The notes beneath the pieces were generated by a model that was given only the letters and a program-made list of their open reading frames with translations, was not told the origin of the DNA and searched no databases. Shown here one piece after another: positions 8,764-16,871 of a stretch of 64,000 nt of DNA (its first letter is position 1; each line of letters begins with the position of its first letter). The stretch spans positions 248,001 through 312,000 of the forward strand of contig CBDFKJ010000009.1 in NCBI GenBank assembly GCA_965248805.1, read 5' to 3'. The DNA is from CBDFKJ01 sp965248805. GTDB taxonomy: Bacteria > Pseudomonadota > Alphaproteobacteria > UBA6615. The translations under genes were made by a program, and so were the position numbers.

Positions 8764-10791
8764 TCAGACGCGTGACTTGACGGCGGCGACGACGGCATCA
8801 GCGCTGATGCCGAAATGTTCGTACAGCGCCTCATAGGGCGCCGATGCCCCGAACGAACGCATGCCGATCACAGCGTTGTCGTCTTCCACGTAGCGGGTCC
8901 AGCCGAAAGTCGACAGGGCTTCGACGGCGACCCGCGGTGCGGCACCCAACACCGCCTTGCGATAGGCGGCGTCTTGCGCTTCGAACAGTTCCCATGACGG
9001 CATCGAAACCACCGCCGTTGCGATGCCCTCGGCCTGCAACGTTTCGCGCGCCTTCATGGCCAGCGCGACCTCCGATCCGGTGGCCAGGATGGTCGCTGCC
9101 CGTGCGCCGGGGGGCTCGGCGTCGGCCATTACATAGGCACCGCGCGCACACAGGTTCTCCGCGCTGGCTTCGGTGCGCAACTGCGGCAGGTTCTGACGCG
9201 TCAGCGCCAAAACCGACGGCGTCTTGAGCGACCGCAACGCCAGCAGCCAGCATTCCGCCGTCTCGACCGCATCGCATGGCCGGAACACGTTGACGTTCGG
9301 CGTCGCGCGCAGCATCGTCACCTGCTCGACCGGCTGGTGGGTCGGTCCGTCCTCGCCCAACCCGATCGAATCGTGGGTCATCACGAACACGACGCGCAGG
9401 CCCATAAGGCCCGCCAGCCGGATCGACGGCCGGCAATAGTCGGTAAAAACCAGGAACGTGCCGCCGTAGGGAATGACTGCGCCATGCAGTGCCATGCCGT
9501 TCATGGCCGCCGCCATGCCGTGTTCGCGTACGCCGTAGTAAATGTAGCGGCCGCCATAATCGTCGGCGTTCAGCGGCAGAGTTGCGGCGGTCTTGGTGTT
9601 GTTCGAACCGGTCAGGTCGGCCGAGCCGCCGATCATCTCCGGCACGCGGGCCGTCAGGGCCTCCAACGCGATTTCCGAGGCCTTGCGCGTGGCAATGTTT
9701 TGCGGCGTGGCGATGAGGGAGGCGATGTGGTCGGCGGTGGCCGCCTCGGCGCCGGCCGGCGTCTCGCCCGCGATGGCACTTTCGAATTCCGCCCGCGCCG
9801 ACGCGTCCCGCTCGCCAAGGCGCTGCTGCCACGCCGCGCGCGCGGCGTGGCCGCGTCCCGCGGTCGCGCGCCAGGCCGCGAGGATGCCCTCGGGCACCTC
9901 GAACGGCGGGTGCGGCCAGCCCAGGGCAATGCGCGTCGCCGCGATTTCGTCTCCGCCCAGGGGCGCGCCGTGCGCCCCTGCGGTGCCCTTTTTCTTCGGC
10001 GAGCCGTAACCGATGACCGTACGGCAGGCGATCAACGACGGCTTGTCCGAGCCCTTGGCCTGGGTAATCGCCGAGTTGATCGCCGCCGGGTCATGGCCGT
10101 CGATGCTCTGCACGTCCCAGCCGCTGGCGCGAAAGCGCGCCGCCTGGTCGTCGGAGACCGACAGCGACGTTGGACCGTCGATGGAAATGGAGTTGTCGTC
10201 GAAGAACAGGATGATTTTGTTGAGGCGCAAATGGCCGGCGAGGCTGATCGCCTCGTGGCTGATGCCCTCCATTAGACAGCCATCGCCGCAGAACACGTAG
10301 GTGTAGTGGTCGACGACGTCGTCACCGAAGCGCGCCGCCAGATGCCGCTCGGCGATGGCCATGCCGACGGAATTCGCGATGCCCTGGCCCAGCGGTCCGG
10401 TGGTCGTCTCGATACCCTTGGCGTGACCGCATTCCGGGTGGCCCGCCGTCTTGCTGTGCAGCTGGCGAAACGCCTGCAGCTGCCCGATGGTCATGTCCGC
10501 GTAACCGGTGAGATACAAAAGGGAATACAGCAGCATTGATCCGTGCCCGTTCGACAGCACGAAGCGATCACGGTCGGGCCAATCGGGGTCGTTGGGATCG
10601 AAATTCAGATGCCGCGTGAACAACACGGTGGCGATGTCGGCCATGCCCATCGGCATTCCGGGATGTCCGGACTTCGCCTTCTCGACCGCATCCATCGACA
10701 GCGCGCGGATCGCGTTCGCCATGTCGACATGGTTGGCCGTGGACATGCTGGGCTCAGCGGCCAGGGCCCCTGAGTCGGCGGTTGCGGTCAT
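8764..10791 (-). CDS. tkt: Transketolase
   Basis: Thiamine-diphosphate enzyme moving two-carbon units in the pentose phosphate pathway. With the ATG at 10791 it is 675 residues, the usual size; the longer open frame to 10956 adds 55 residues of non-conserved sequence. Motifs: AIRALSMDAVEKAKSGHPG at the N terminus, GPLGQGIANSVGMA, the ThDP/Mg motif GDGCLMEGISHEA with the downstream Asn in DDNSISIDG, and HDSIGLGEDGPTHQPVEQ in the Pyr domain. It is probably the first gene of the operon running through gap and thiE. Confidence 0.95.
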   Translation of the reverse strand: MTATADSGALAAEPSMSTANHVDMANAIRALSMDAVEKAKSGHPGMPMGMADIATVLFTRHLNFDPNDPDWPDRDRFVLSNGHGSMLLYSLLYLTGYADMTIGQLQAFRQLHSKTAGHPECGHAKGIETTTGPLGQGIANSVGMAIAERHLAARFGDDVVDHYTYVFCGDGCLMEGISHEAISLAGHLRLNKIILFFDDNSISIDGPTSLSVSDDQAARFRASGWDVQSIDGHDPAAINSAITQAKGSDKPSLIACRTVIGYGSPKKKGTAGAHGAPLGGDEIAATRIALGWPHPPFEVPEGILAAWRATAGRGHAARAAWQQRLGERDASARAEFESAIAGETPAGAEAATADHIASLIATPQNIATRKASEIALEALTARVPEMIGGSADLTGSNNTKTAATLPLNADDYGGRYIYYGVREHGMAAAMNGMALHGAVIPYGGTFLVFTDYCRPSIRLAGLMGLRVVFVMTHDSIGLGEDGPTHQPVEQVTMLRATPNVNVFRPCDAVETAECWLLALRSLKTPSVLALTRQNLPQLRTEASAENLCARGAYVMADAEPPGARAATILATGSEVALAMKARETLQAEGIATAVVSMPSWELFEAQDAAYRKAVLGAAPRVAVEALSTFGWTRYVEDDNAVIGMRSFGASAPYEALYEHFGISADAVVAAVKSRV

Positions 10792-11142
10792 TGCTCGATC
10801 CCGGAAAATAGCCAGACCCGCGCCAGAGTGCCGATCCGGGCGCGAGCCGTCAACGGCTTCTTCGGTCGGTCGCTGGTCCGCGCCGCTGCCCGGCCAGATG
10901 CAAAGCGGAGATCGCAGAGGCGGCTGAGGTTCGCACAGGGTGGCGAAGGCGCGCAAAGCAAAAGATAACCCGAGTAGGGTATTAGATCAGCATCGCGAAA
11001 TATTTATGGTCGCCGCAGCGACGTTGCGATGAACTGACTCAATTTTCGCCTGGCATCACGGTGAAACATGCGTAGTGATATGCAGGCCAACACGCATTCC
11101 GGGATCCCGGAATACAATCACCACATCGATAGGGAGGACACC
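10792..11142. other. Gene-free stretch between tkt and the small secreted-protein gene
   Basis: About 350 bp divergent region. The stretch nearest tkt is GC-rich; 10960-11060 is more A/T-rich (AAATATTTATGG and neighbours) and is the likely place for promoters of tkt (minus) and of the small gene starting at 11143 (plus). I see no convincing sigma-70 pair, RNA gene or long repeat. Confidence 0.4.
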
Positions 11143-11364
11143 ATGAGGAATTGGCCAAATATCTGCGCCAATCTGGCGATCGCTATGCTGTCGACCGCCT
11201 TGGTCGCGACGATTAGCGGCAAATCTCACGCCACGGGCCGCGGATTTGATCCGGGTCTGCAGGTTGCGGTGGTCGTTTGCCCCCTGTTCACGGGTTCGGA
11301 CGGAGTGGTGAGAATCGGCGCGCCAACCAGGCAGATGGAGACCTCCAACAACCGGGGGATTTGA
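11143..11364 (+). CDS. Small secreted protein, probably the 5' piece of an interrupted gene
   Basis: A 73-residue frame with a strong ribosome-binding site (AGGGAGGACACC before ATG) and a signal-peptide-like start (ANLAIAMLSTALVATISGKSHA). The mature part contains VAVVVCPLFTGSDGVVRIGAPT. A similar arrangement (VIACPISL, FGPPTVQI) recurs in the frame at 12602-13048 beyond the IS5-like transposase gene. I infer that both were parts of one repeat-containing secreted protein. The junction cannot be rebuilt exactly, since this frame stops about 70 bp before the likely IS end. Confidence 0.5.
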   Translation: MRNWPNICANLAIAMLSTALVATISGKSHATGRGFDPGLQVAVVVCPLFTGSDGVVRIGAPTRQMETSNNRGI

Positions 11365-11432
11365 CGAAGATTTTGGTGTGCTGTCCAACTTTCGCTGAGA
11401 TCGGCGGTGTTGACGTCCGCAACCATCCGCCG

Positions 11433-12595
11433 TTTCGTTCTCGGCGGAGGGTTTTGGCGCTATTCAGGCGGACTCATACCATGGCGGCCCTGCGCTCATG
11501 GAAGATCAGACGCTGGAAATTGTAAGCCAGGTTGGCGAGGCCGATCTTGGCCTCCGCCCGCTTGAGCCCGATGGTACGGATGAAAAGGCCCATGCGATCC
11601 TTCTGCTGGGCGAAGACGTGCTCCACATGCGCACGGACCGCTGACTTGCGGGCATTGGCCTGGGCGGTCGCCTTGGGCATGGCCCGGCCCGGCGGCTTCT
11701 TGCGGTGGATGTGGGAGACCCGACCCTTGCCGGCCAGCCACGCCTCGTTGGCCTTCGAGCGATAGGCGCTGTCAGCCCACACGCCGGCGGCCAGATTGTC
11801 GCCGGTGACGAGCTGACGCAACATCTTGCCGTCATGGCGGGCGGCATCGGTCACAGCCGAGCTGCGGATGAAGCCGTAGGCCCGATCGATGACGACATGA
11901 TTCTTGTAGCCGAACACCGGGATCGCGATGTCGGGCATGCGCCGTTGCGACCCGGCGGGGTTCTTGCGCCGCCCGGTCTTCACCGTCCACCGCGCATCCG
12001 TGTCCTTCTGCGCCGCCTTGGCTGGCTGATCGGGCCAGACCTCGGACGCGCTCTTGCCCGCCTTGATCGCCCGCTTCTCGTCATCGCTGTGGCGCTGCTT
12101 GGGCGCCGATACCAACGTCGCATCGACGATCTGCCCGCCCATCGCCAGATAGCCGCACCGGCGCAATTCGCCATCGAAGGCGGCAAACAGCTTATCCATC
12201 GCCCCGGCCCGGACCAGACGCTCGCGAAAGGTCCAGATGGTGTTGCGGTCCGGCGTCGGCGCTCCGAGATCGAAGCCTAGGAAGCGAAGCCAGCTCAAGC
12301 GATCGCGGATCAGAAACTCCATCCGCTCGTCACTCACCGTGTGCCGCGCGGCCAGGATCAGAACCTTGAGCATCGCCACCGCATCGTAGGCCGGGCGGCC
12401 ACCTTTCGATCCGTCCGAATAGCCCAGCGCCGCCTCAAGCGGCGCGCGGAAAATCTTGAAGTCGACGACCTTTGCCAGCACCTCCAACGGATCACCCGTC
12501 GCCGAAAGCTTTCGAAGATGATCCGGTAAGCCGAACAGACCAGCCTGCCTCATCAATACCTCCTCAAACCGAACCGCCGTAGAGAATCACAACGA
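11433..12595 (-). mobile_element. IS5-family (IS5-group) insertion sequence, ends approximate
   Basis: An element of about 1.15 kb defined by its transposase gene. Imperfect inverted ends are suggested by TTCTCGGCGGAGGGTTTT near 11440-11460 and the reverse complement of the 12564-12590 region (TTCTCTACGGCGGTTCGG). I could not find a clear target duplication, so the borders are estimates. It lies between two fragments that look like one secreted-protein gene. Confidence 0.6.
11474..12556 (-). CDS. IS5-family transposase
   Basis: A 360-residue DDE transposase with an N-terminal DUF772-type domain (RPAYDAVAMLKVLILAARH, DRLSWLRFLGFDLG, PDRNTIWTFRERL). The catalytic core has its first Asp in GGQIVDATLVSAPKQR, a second in VWADSAYRSK, and Glu in ARKSAVRAHVEHVFAQQKDRMG. 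The C terminus LGLANLAYNFQRL-like (IGLANLAYNFQRLI) is typical. The frame is intact. An AGGAGG-like site lies ahead of the ATG (reverse complement of TACCTCCTC). It is unrelated in sequence to the smaller IS427-type elements at 27.2 and 58.8 kb. Confidence 0.88.
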   Translation of the reverse strand: MMRQAGLFGLPDHLRKLSATGDPLEVLAKVVDFKIFRAPLEAALGYSDGSKGGRPAYDAVAMLKVLILAARHTVSDERMEFLIRDRLSWLRFLGFDLGAPTPDRNTIWTFRERLVRAGAMDKLFAAFDGELRRCGYLAMGGQIVDATLVSAPKQRHSDDEKRAIKAGKSASEVWPDQPAKAAQKDTDARWTVKTGRRKNPAGSQRRMPDIAIPVFGYKNHVVIDRAYGFIRSSAVTDAARHDGKMLRQLVTGDNLAAGVWADSAYRSKANEAWLAGKGRVSHIHRKKPPGRAMPKATAQANARKSAVRAHVEHVFAQQKDRMGLFIRTIGLKRAEAKIGLANLAYNFQRLIFHERRAAMV

Positions 12596-12601
12596 GGCAA
12601 A

Positions 12602-13048
12602 ATTCACGAGGTAAATGGAGGCGTCCAGATCAACGACCTTACCGAGTTCAACGACCTGTCCTGTGCCGATGCGCTGGCGAGAATCCAGGGCGGCTTGAAC
12701 GGCCACGGTAGCACGACCGCGATCGACGGCGCGCTGGTTGCGACATGCGATTTCACAACCGGGCGACCCGTCGACCCGATGAACGCCAGGCGGCCGTATG
12801 CGGCGGTGATCGCGTGCCCCATCTCGCTTGTTGAGGACACCGGCACCGACTTGATTGCCCATTTCGGCCCGCCGACGGTGCAAATCAGCGGCATGGAAGA
12901 CGTGGTCAATGAGGTGTCCTGCGCCGAAGCGATGGCGAAAATACAGGGCGGCTTGAACGGCCACTGCAGCACCACGGCTGTCGACGCGGCCCTGGTTGGG
13001 ATGTGCGATTTCACGACGGAAGGCCCCGTCGATCCGCGTCTGCTTTAG
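12602..13048 (+). pseudogene. 3' piece of a repeat-containing, Cys-conserved protein
   Basis: An open frame with no good start of its own (a TTG at 12695 is possible) that continues upstream into the IS edge. It contains two copies of a unit: SCADALARIQGGLNGHGSTT with VATCDFTTGRPVDP, and SCAEAMAKIQGGLNGHCSTT with VGMCDFTTEGPVDP, about 90 residues apart, linked by VIACPISLVEDTG and GPPTVQISGM. The Cys residues line up between units. The short gene at 11143-11364 carries a signal peptide and a related CPLF/GAPT segment, so I read this as its severed C-terminal part. Function unknown. Confidence 0.5.
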
Positions 13049-13163
13049 GCGTCGCGCTCGCGGAATTGAATGAGCTGCGCACCCGCGCCGGCACGGCCAA
13101 TGATGGACTGCTGGCGCAGCGTACGCTATCGCGACGGAGAGCTGGTCGAGCCTGTACGGTTTG

Positions 13164-13193
13164 TTGACCGCCCAGCGGCCCCCGGCGTAGGAT
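13164..13193 (+). promoter_or_regulatory. Candidate sigma-70 promoter for the DUF4164-like gene and zapA
   Basis: TTGACC at 13164-13169 and TAGGAT at 13188-13193 are separated by 18 bp and lie 40 bp ahead of the first start codon. It could drive the coiled-coil gene, zapA and possibly the 6S RNA as one unit. Confidence 0.4.
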
Positions 13194-13232
13194 GCCGCGC
13201 CTTGGGGACGGCAATGGGGCGGAACGATCTCG

Positions 13233-13460
13233 ATGTCTGAAATCGATACGGCGCAGGCGCGGCTGGAGACGGCGATCGGCCGCTTGCAGACCGTGCTCGG
13301 TCAGCACGGCGGTGTACCTGCGCAGAGACCGCCCAATGCGTTGGTCAGCGAACTGGCAGACATCACGACGGAAAACGACGCGCTTCGGCAGTCCACAGAC
13401 GACATTGCCGGACGCTTGGACGGCGTGATCGGTCGTTTGCGCGCGCTCCTCGACGCCTGA
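13233..13460 (+). CDS. Short coiled-coil protein upstream of zapA (DUF4164-like)
   Basis: A 75-residue acidic, fully helical protein (TAQARLETAIGRLQTVLGQ; ELADITTENDALRQSTDDI) that looks like one or two coiled-coil heptad stretches. It ends 1 bp before the zapA start. Short coiled-coil genes of the DUF4164 type occupy this position in many alphaproteobacteria. A role with ZapA in division is inferred from position only. Its 5' side has a plausible promoter. Confidence 0.7.
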   Translation: MSEIDTAQARLETAIGRLQTVLGQHGGVPAQRPPNALVSELADITTENDALRQSTDDIAGRLDGVIGRLRALLDA

Positions 13461-13461
13461 C

Positions 13462-13785
13462 ATGGCGACGGTCGCCGTCTCCATCAACGGCCGCAAGTAC
13501 GCCGTCAGTTGCGACGACGGCAACGAAGACCACGTCGCACGCTTGGCGGACTACATCGACGGAAAGGTTACCGAGTTCGCCGGCTCGTTGGGGCAGGTCG
13601 GCGATGCTCAGTTGCTGCTGATGGCCAGTATCCTGCTGGCGGACGAATTGTCCGACGCCCTGTACGGCAAACCCACGCCGGGCGACAGTTTGGCCAGTCA
13701 TTTGTTGCCTGGCGGGCTGGCCCAGCGCCTTGATTCGGCGGCCGCCCAGATCGAGGACATTGCAGGCGCGCTCGAGCGTTTCTAA
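13462..13785 (+). CDS. zapA: Cell division protein ZapA
   Basis: A 107-residue FtsZ-associated protein that cross-links FtsZ filaments at the Z ring. The N-terminal domain VAVSINGRKYAVSCDDGNED is the usual ZapA start; the following helix (HVARLADYIDGKVTEFAG) and Leu/Ala-rich helix (QLLLMASILLADELSDAL) form the dimer/tetramer stalk. Its place directly before the 6S RNA and fau supports the call, as this order is widely conserved in proteobacteria. Confidence 0.9.
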   Translation: MATVAVSINGRKYAVSCDDGNEDHVARLADYIDGKVTEFAGSLGQVGDAQLLLMASILLADELSDALYGKPTPGDSLASHLLPGGLAQRLDSAAAQIEDIAGALERF

Positions 13786-13795
13786 ATTGCGAACG

Positions 13796-13968
13796 TGGCG
13801 GTGGCTGGGCGGTGCGTTAGGCGCGCGACGTCCTGGGGGCCTTATCATTCACCTAGGGAGCTGTTCCTGCCGGGGTCGTGGCCCTGGTATTACGGCGCCC
13901 ACCTGCTGATGCAGGCCTCGGTGGACAAGCACTTGCCGACGGCCGATCCGGCGCCGCCCGCCGCTGGT
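13796..13968 (+). ncRNA. ssrS: 6S RNA
   Basis: This non-coding stretch lies exactly where 6S RNA is found in proteobacteria, between zapA and fau. A closing stem can form from GGGCGGTGC (13807-13815) with GCGCCGCCC (13951-13959), nine pairs including one G-U, with further pairing outside. Inside are segments resembling alphaproteobacterial 6S RNA: GGGAGCTGTTCCTGCCGGGG near 13856 and GCGCCCACCTGCTGATGCAG near 13895. 6S RNA mimics an open promoter and sequesters housekeeping RNA polymerase in stationary phase. The ends are approximate. Confidence 0.75.
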
Positions 13969-13979
13969 CCCTGTCGCCG

Positions 13980-14591
13980 ATGGATTTGAGCCGTGCCAAA
14001 GCGGCTTTGCGCGCTTGCGCCAAGGCGCGCCGTGCGGAGTTGCACGCCCGGATTGCCGTGACCGCGTCCGATGCAGTTCCCGGCGTCGTCGCGCGGACGC
14101 CGGAACTGGGAAATGCGCTTAGGGCCGGCGTCCCCGCCGCGGCCTACTGGCCGATCGGCAGCGAGCTCGACCCCGGCCCGCTGCTGCGCCATTGGGCCGC
14201 CGTCGGGCTGGTATGCGCTCTGCCGGTGGTGGTCCGGGCCGGCATGCCGCTCGTCTTTCGCCGCTGGCGACCCGAGATGGAGTTGGTTGCCGGTGACTTC
14301 GGCACTAGCGTGCCGCCCGAAGGGGGTGAGGCGGTTGTACCGGACGTGATTTTCGCGCCGCTGCTGGCCGCCGACCGGACCGGCGGGCGGCTGGGCTACG
14401 GCGCAGGCTTCTATGACCGTACGCTGGCCGCGCTGCGCTCGGCCGGTTCGGTGCTTGCCGTCGGACTGGCCTATCACGGCCAGATCGTCGACCATGTGCC
14501 GTCCGAGCCGGACGACGAGCCGCTTGACTGGCTGGTGACGGAACGGGCTGCGATTCCGATCGACGCTGCTGCGCGCCGGGCAAACCCATGA
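13980..14591 (+). CDS. fau: 5-formyltetrahydrofolate cyclo-ligase
   Basis: ATP-dependent enzyme converting 5-formyl-THF to 5,10-methenyl-THF. With the ATG at 13980 it has 203 residues, normal for the family; upstream frame belongs to the 6S RNA. The hallmark is the C-terminal loop GGRLGYGAGFYDRTLA, with a conserved basic N terminus (MDLSRAKAALRACAKARR) and AAYWPIGSELDP. It ends 6 bp before the ymdB-like start, so the two are probably co-transcribed. It ties the folate pool to metF/metH elsewhere in the window. Confidence 0.92.
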   Translation: MDLSRAKAALRACAKARRAELHARIAVTASDAVPGVVARTPELGNALRAGVPAAAYWPIGSELDPGPLLRHWAAVGLVCALPVVVRAGMPLVFRRWRPEMELVAGDFGTSVPPEGGEAVVPDVIFAPLLAADRTGGRLGYGAGFYDRTLAALRSAGSVLAVGLAYHGQIVDHVPSEPDDEPLDWLVTERAAIPIDAAARRANP

Positions 14592-14597
14592 GGTGTG

Positions 14598-15446
14598 ATG
14601 CGTATCCTTTTTTGCGGCGATGTGGTGGGACGGTCCGGTCGCGACATCGTGCGCGCCCAGTTGCCGCGATTGCGCAAGGCCCTGGCGCTCGATCTGATCA
14701 TCGTCAATGGCGAGAACGCCGCCCACGGCTTCGGCATCACCGAGGCCATCTGTGACGAGTTGTTCGCCGCCGGCTGCGACGTCATCACCACCGGCAACCA
14801 TGCCTGGGACCGGCGCGAAAGCATCGTCCACTACGCCCATGAAAAGCGCCTGCTGCGGCCGCTGAACTATCCGGCCGCGACGCCGGGGCGCGGCGCCGGC
14901 GTGTTCGCCACCCGCAGCGGCGAACAGGTGCTGGTGGCCAACATCATGGGGCGGCTGTTCATGGACCCGCTGGACGACCCTTTCGCTGCCATCGACAAGG
15001 CGCTGGAGGGCCACCGTTTGCGCCAGACCGTCGCCGCCATCGTCGTCGACATGCATGGCGAGGCGACGTCGGAGAAGATGGCCATGGGCCATGTGCTCGA
15101 CGGCCGCGTCAGTCTGGTGGTCGGCACCCACAGCCATGTCCCGACCGCCGATTCCCAGATCCTGCCCGACGGCACGGCGTTCCAATGCGACGCCGGCATG
15201 TGCGGCGACTACGATTCGGTCATCGGCATGCGCAAGGAAGGCTCGCTCTATCGTTTTCGCACCAAGATGCCGGGCGAGCGTATGGAGCCCGCCGACGGGC
15301 CGGCGACGTTGTGCGCGGTCTATGTCGAGACCGAGGCCCGCACCGGCTTGGCGCGCCACGTCGCACCCTTACGCCTGGGCGGTCGCCTGCGGCCCGCCTG
15401 GCCGCTCGCCACGCCGGTTCCCAACTGGGCCGCCGCGGCGGAGTGA
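14598..15446 (+). CDS. ymdB: YmdB-family metallophosphoesterase (TIGR00282)
   Basis: A 282-residue calcineurin-like dinuclear phosphoesterase; characterised YmdB proteins hydrolyse 2',3'-cyclic nucleotides or related phosphodiesters. Metal-binding motifs run in order: ILFCGDVVGRSG, IVNGENAAHGFGI, TTGNHAWD, VDMHGEATSEK, VVGTHSHVPTAD and DAGMCGDYDSVIGM. The ATG at 14598 has AGG four bases upstream; a GTG three bases earlier is an alternative. It follows fau closely and precedes a low-GC island that separates it from yebC. Confidence 0.9.
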   Translation: MRILFCGDVVGRSGRDIVRAQLPRLRKALALDLIIVNGENAAHGFGITEAICDELFAAGCDVITTGNHAWDRRESIVHYAHEKRLLRPLNYPAATPGRGAGVFATRSGEQVLVANIMGRLFMDPLDDPFAAIDKALEGHRLRQTVAAIVVDMHGEATSEKMAMGHVLDGRVSLVVGTHSHVPTADSQILPDGTAFQCDAGMCGDYDSVIGMRKEGSLYRFRTKMPGERMEPADGPATLCAVYVETEARTGLARHVAPLRLGGRLRPAWPLATPVPNWAAAAE

Positions 15447-15460
15447 GGCGCGCGGTTGGC

Positions 15461-16186
15461 TCAGGTTGCCGAGGACGTTTCAGGTTCGTCATTCTCTTGT
15501 TCGGCAAGCATGGCTAGCACGCTCTCCTGGGCGTCCAACACCTTCCTAAGTTTCCGCAGTCCCTTAAGGTCCACTGACGCGACGACCTCTAGCCGCGTTC
15601 CGTTCAAGAGTACTTGCATTGCACCATCGGGCACACCGCCAACCTCTGGCGCCACCTGGATCCTCCGCAGTCTAGTTGGTCGCGTCTGTTCCATCGGGCT
15701 GTCAGCTTTGGATGCATTGTCATCCAGCTCTTGTTCCTGCCCCACAAGCGTCATCGTCTCCTTATAGTTCTGTGCTGCAAGAGCCGCAGCAACGGGCTTA
15801 AATCCCTGCCGCTCTAAGTATACGGTTATGTTGCGCTCAGAGGCACGTCCCGAAAACTGCCGCTTCAAATCCGAGAAAACCTCTGGATTCAACGCACAAC
15901 GCCGCAATGCGTCTCGGTACTCTGGGGACTCTGGGCTGTCTATAACTAGCGTCTGAGCATCCTTAGAGATGCGCAAATCATCACCACGGCCCTCCAAAAT
16001 GCCGTACTTCCGAAGTGAGGAAATGCTCTTCAGGGACGCTCCATTGAGACCCCTATACCCCATCGCCTCTGCCGCAATTTCGGGCGTCGTCGGGCTCATA
16101 TGCTCCTTCTCATAGATCATCCGTGTCTTTAAAACGGCATCGTTGAGGGAAATATTTGGATACCGTGGACTGCGGGAATTGCTCAT
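15461..16186 (-). CDS. Unknown protein with N-terminal winged-helix-like region
   Basis: A 241-residue protein starting at the ATG at 16186, which has a strong AAGGAGG site 6 bases upstream. The first 90 residues (SLNDAVLKTRMIYEKEH, IAAEAMGYRGLNGASLKSI, LRKYGILEGRGDDLRIS) look like a DNA-binding winged helix. The middle (ALRRCALNPEVFSDLKRQF) and the C-terminal part (LEVVASVDLKGLRKLRKVLD) are of unknown fold. Similar proteins, as I recall them, are scattered in accessory regions. Its lower GC and isolated strand fit horizontal acquisition. A regulatory role is inference. Confidence 0.7.
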   Translation of the reverse strand: MSNSRSPRYPNISLNDAVLKTRMIYEKEHMSPTTPEIAAEAMGYRGLNGASLKSISSLRKYGILEGRGDDLRISKDAQTLVIDSPESPEYRDALRRCALNPEVFSDLKRQFSGRASERNITVYLERQGFKPVAAALAAQNYKETMTLVGQEQELDDNASKADSPMEQTRPTRLRRIQVAPEVGGVPDGAMQVLLNGTRLEVVASVDLKGLRKLRKVLDAQESVLAMLAEQENDEPETSSAT

Positions 16187-16364
16187 GCGAGCCTCCTTGA
16201 ATGCGCTGAAACCTAGCAACTCATCACGCGCTTGTCAACGCCGTAGCCCTGATAATTAGCTCTGGTGACGCTACAGGCGAAAGGGTAATATTATCCGCCT
16301 AACCGCGTTTAATAGTTACATGATACGCGCTACAACTGAAGCGGGCTCAACGGAGCTGCGATAG

Positions 16365-16532
16365 TTGAAAGATGGTCCGATCTCCTTGCGTTTCCGTCAC
16401 CTTCGTCCCTTAGACAGGAGTTATCAGGCATGGGCAAGACTGTCAAATGTTCAGGCGGACGCGGCGGCGCGGCTCGTGAGCGCCAGCGGCGTCCAACTTC
16501 TGCCGCGGGTGAAGTCAAATAACTTACTATGA
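16365..16532 (+). pseudogene. Degenerate copy of the 54-residue mini-gene
   Basis: A 55-codon frame from a TTG preceded directly by an in-frame stop. It aligns with the mini-gene at 16704-16868: LKDGP at the start and VQADAAARLVSASGVQLLPR against VQADEAERLVSAGVAQFVPW. The nucleotide similarity continues just upstream (CGGAGCTG before each frame). The ATG seen in the second copy is absent here, so it is probably a decayed duplicate, although TTG initiation is not excluded. Confidence 0.45.
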
Positions 16533-16703
16533 CTTTGTTATAACGTATCGTACGCTAACGATAAGACGTAAACAGTGAGTAATATTAACATGTTGTAGCG
16601 AACAGATTAGCTTTGGCACGTGAAACGTAGAGAATAGCGTACAAACACGCTTGACTGTAGAAGCGGACGTGCTAAGAGGGATGCGGATTTGACGGAGCTG
16701 AAA

Positions 16704-16868
16704 ATGTTGAAAGATGGTCCGGCCTCCGGCGATTTCGTCGAACGACGCGCTGTTCGTTTCATTCTTGGCAGGCGCGTGGGGGAGATTGTCAGTGTTCAGG
16801 CGGACGAGGCAGAACGACTCGTGAGCGCTGGCGTCGCCCAATTTGTGCCATGGTATGAGCGTGTTTGA
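16704..16868 (+). CDS. Mini-protein of 54 residues (duplicated family)
   Basis: ATG start with GGAG seven bases upstream. The C-terminal half (GEIVSVQADEAERLVSAGVAQ) follows the pattern of small phage-type proteins in which a short beta unit is followed by an Asp/Glu-Ala-Ala-Arg-Leu-hydrophobic helix. A related degenerate copy lies 340 bp upstream, so the frame has been conserved through a duplication, which argues that it codes. The next mini-frame starts 3 bp after its stop. Function unknown. Confidence 0.5.
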   Translation: MLKDGPASGDFVERRAVRFILGRRVGEIVSVQADEAERLVSAGVAQFVPWYERV

Positions 16869-16871
16869 CTC

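Noticed and set aside
16281..16300. TAATATTA motif resembling a rolling-circle origin nonanucleotide.
   Set aside because: No Rep gene or conserved stem flanks it; an A/T-rich stretch readily gives this by chance.
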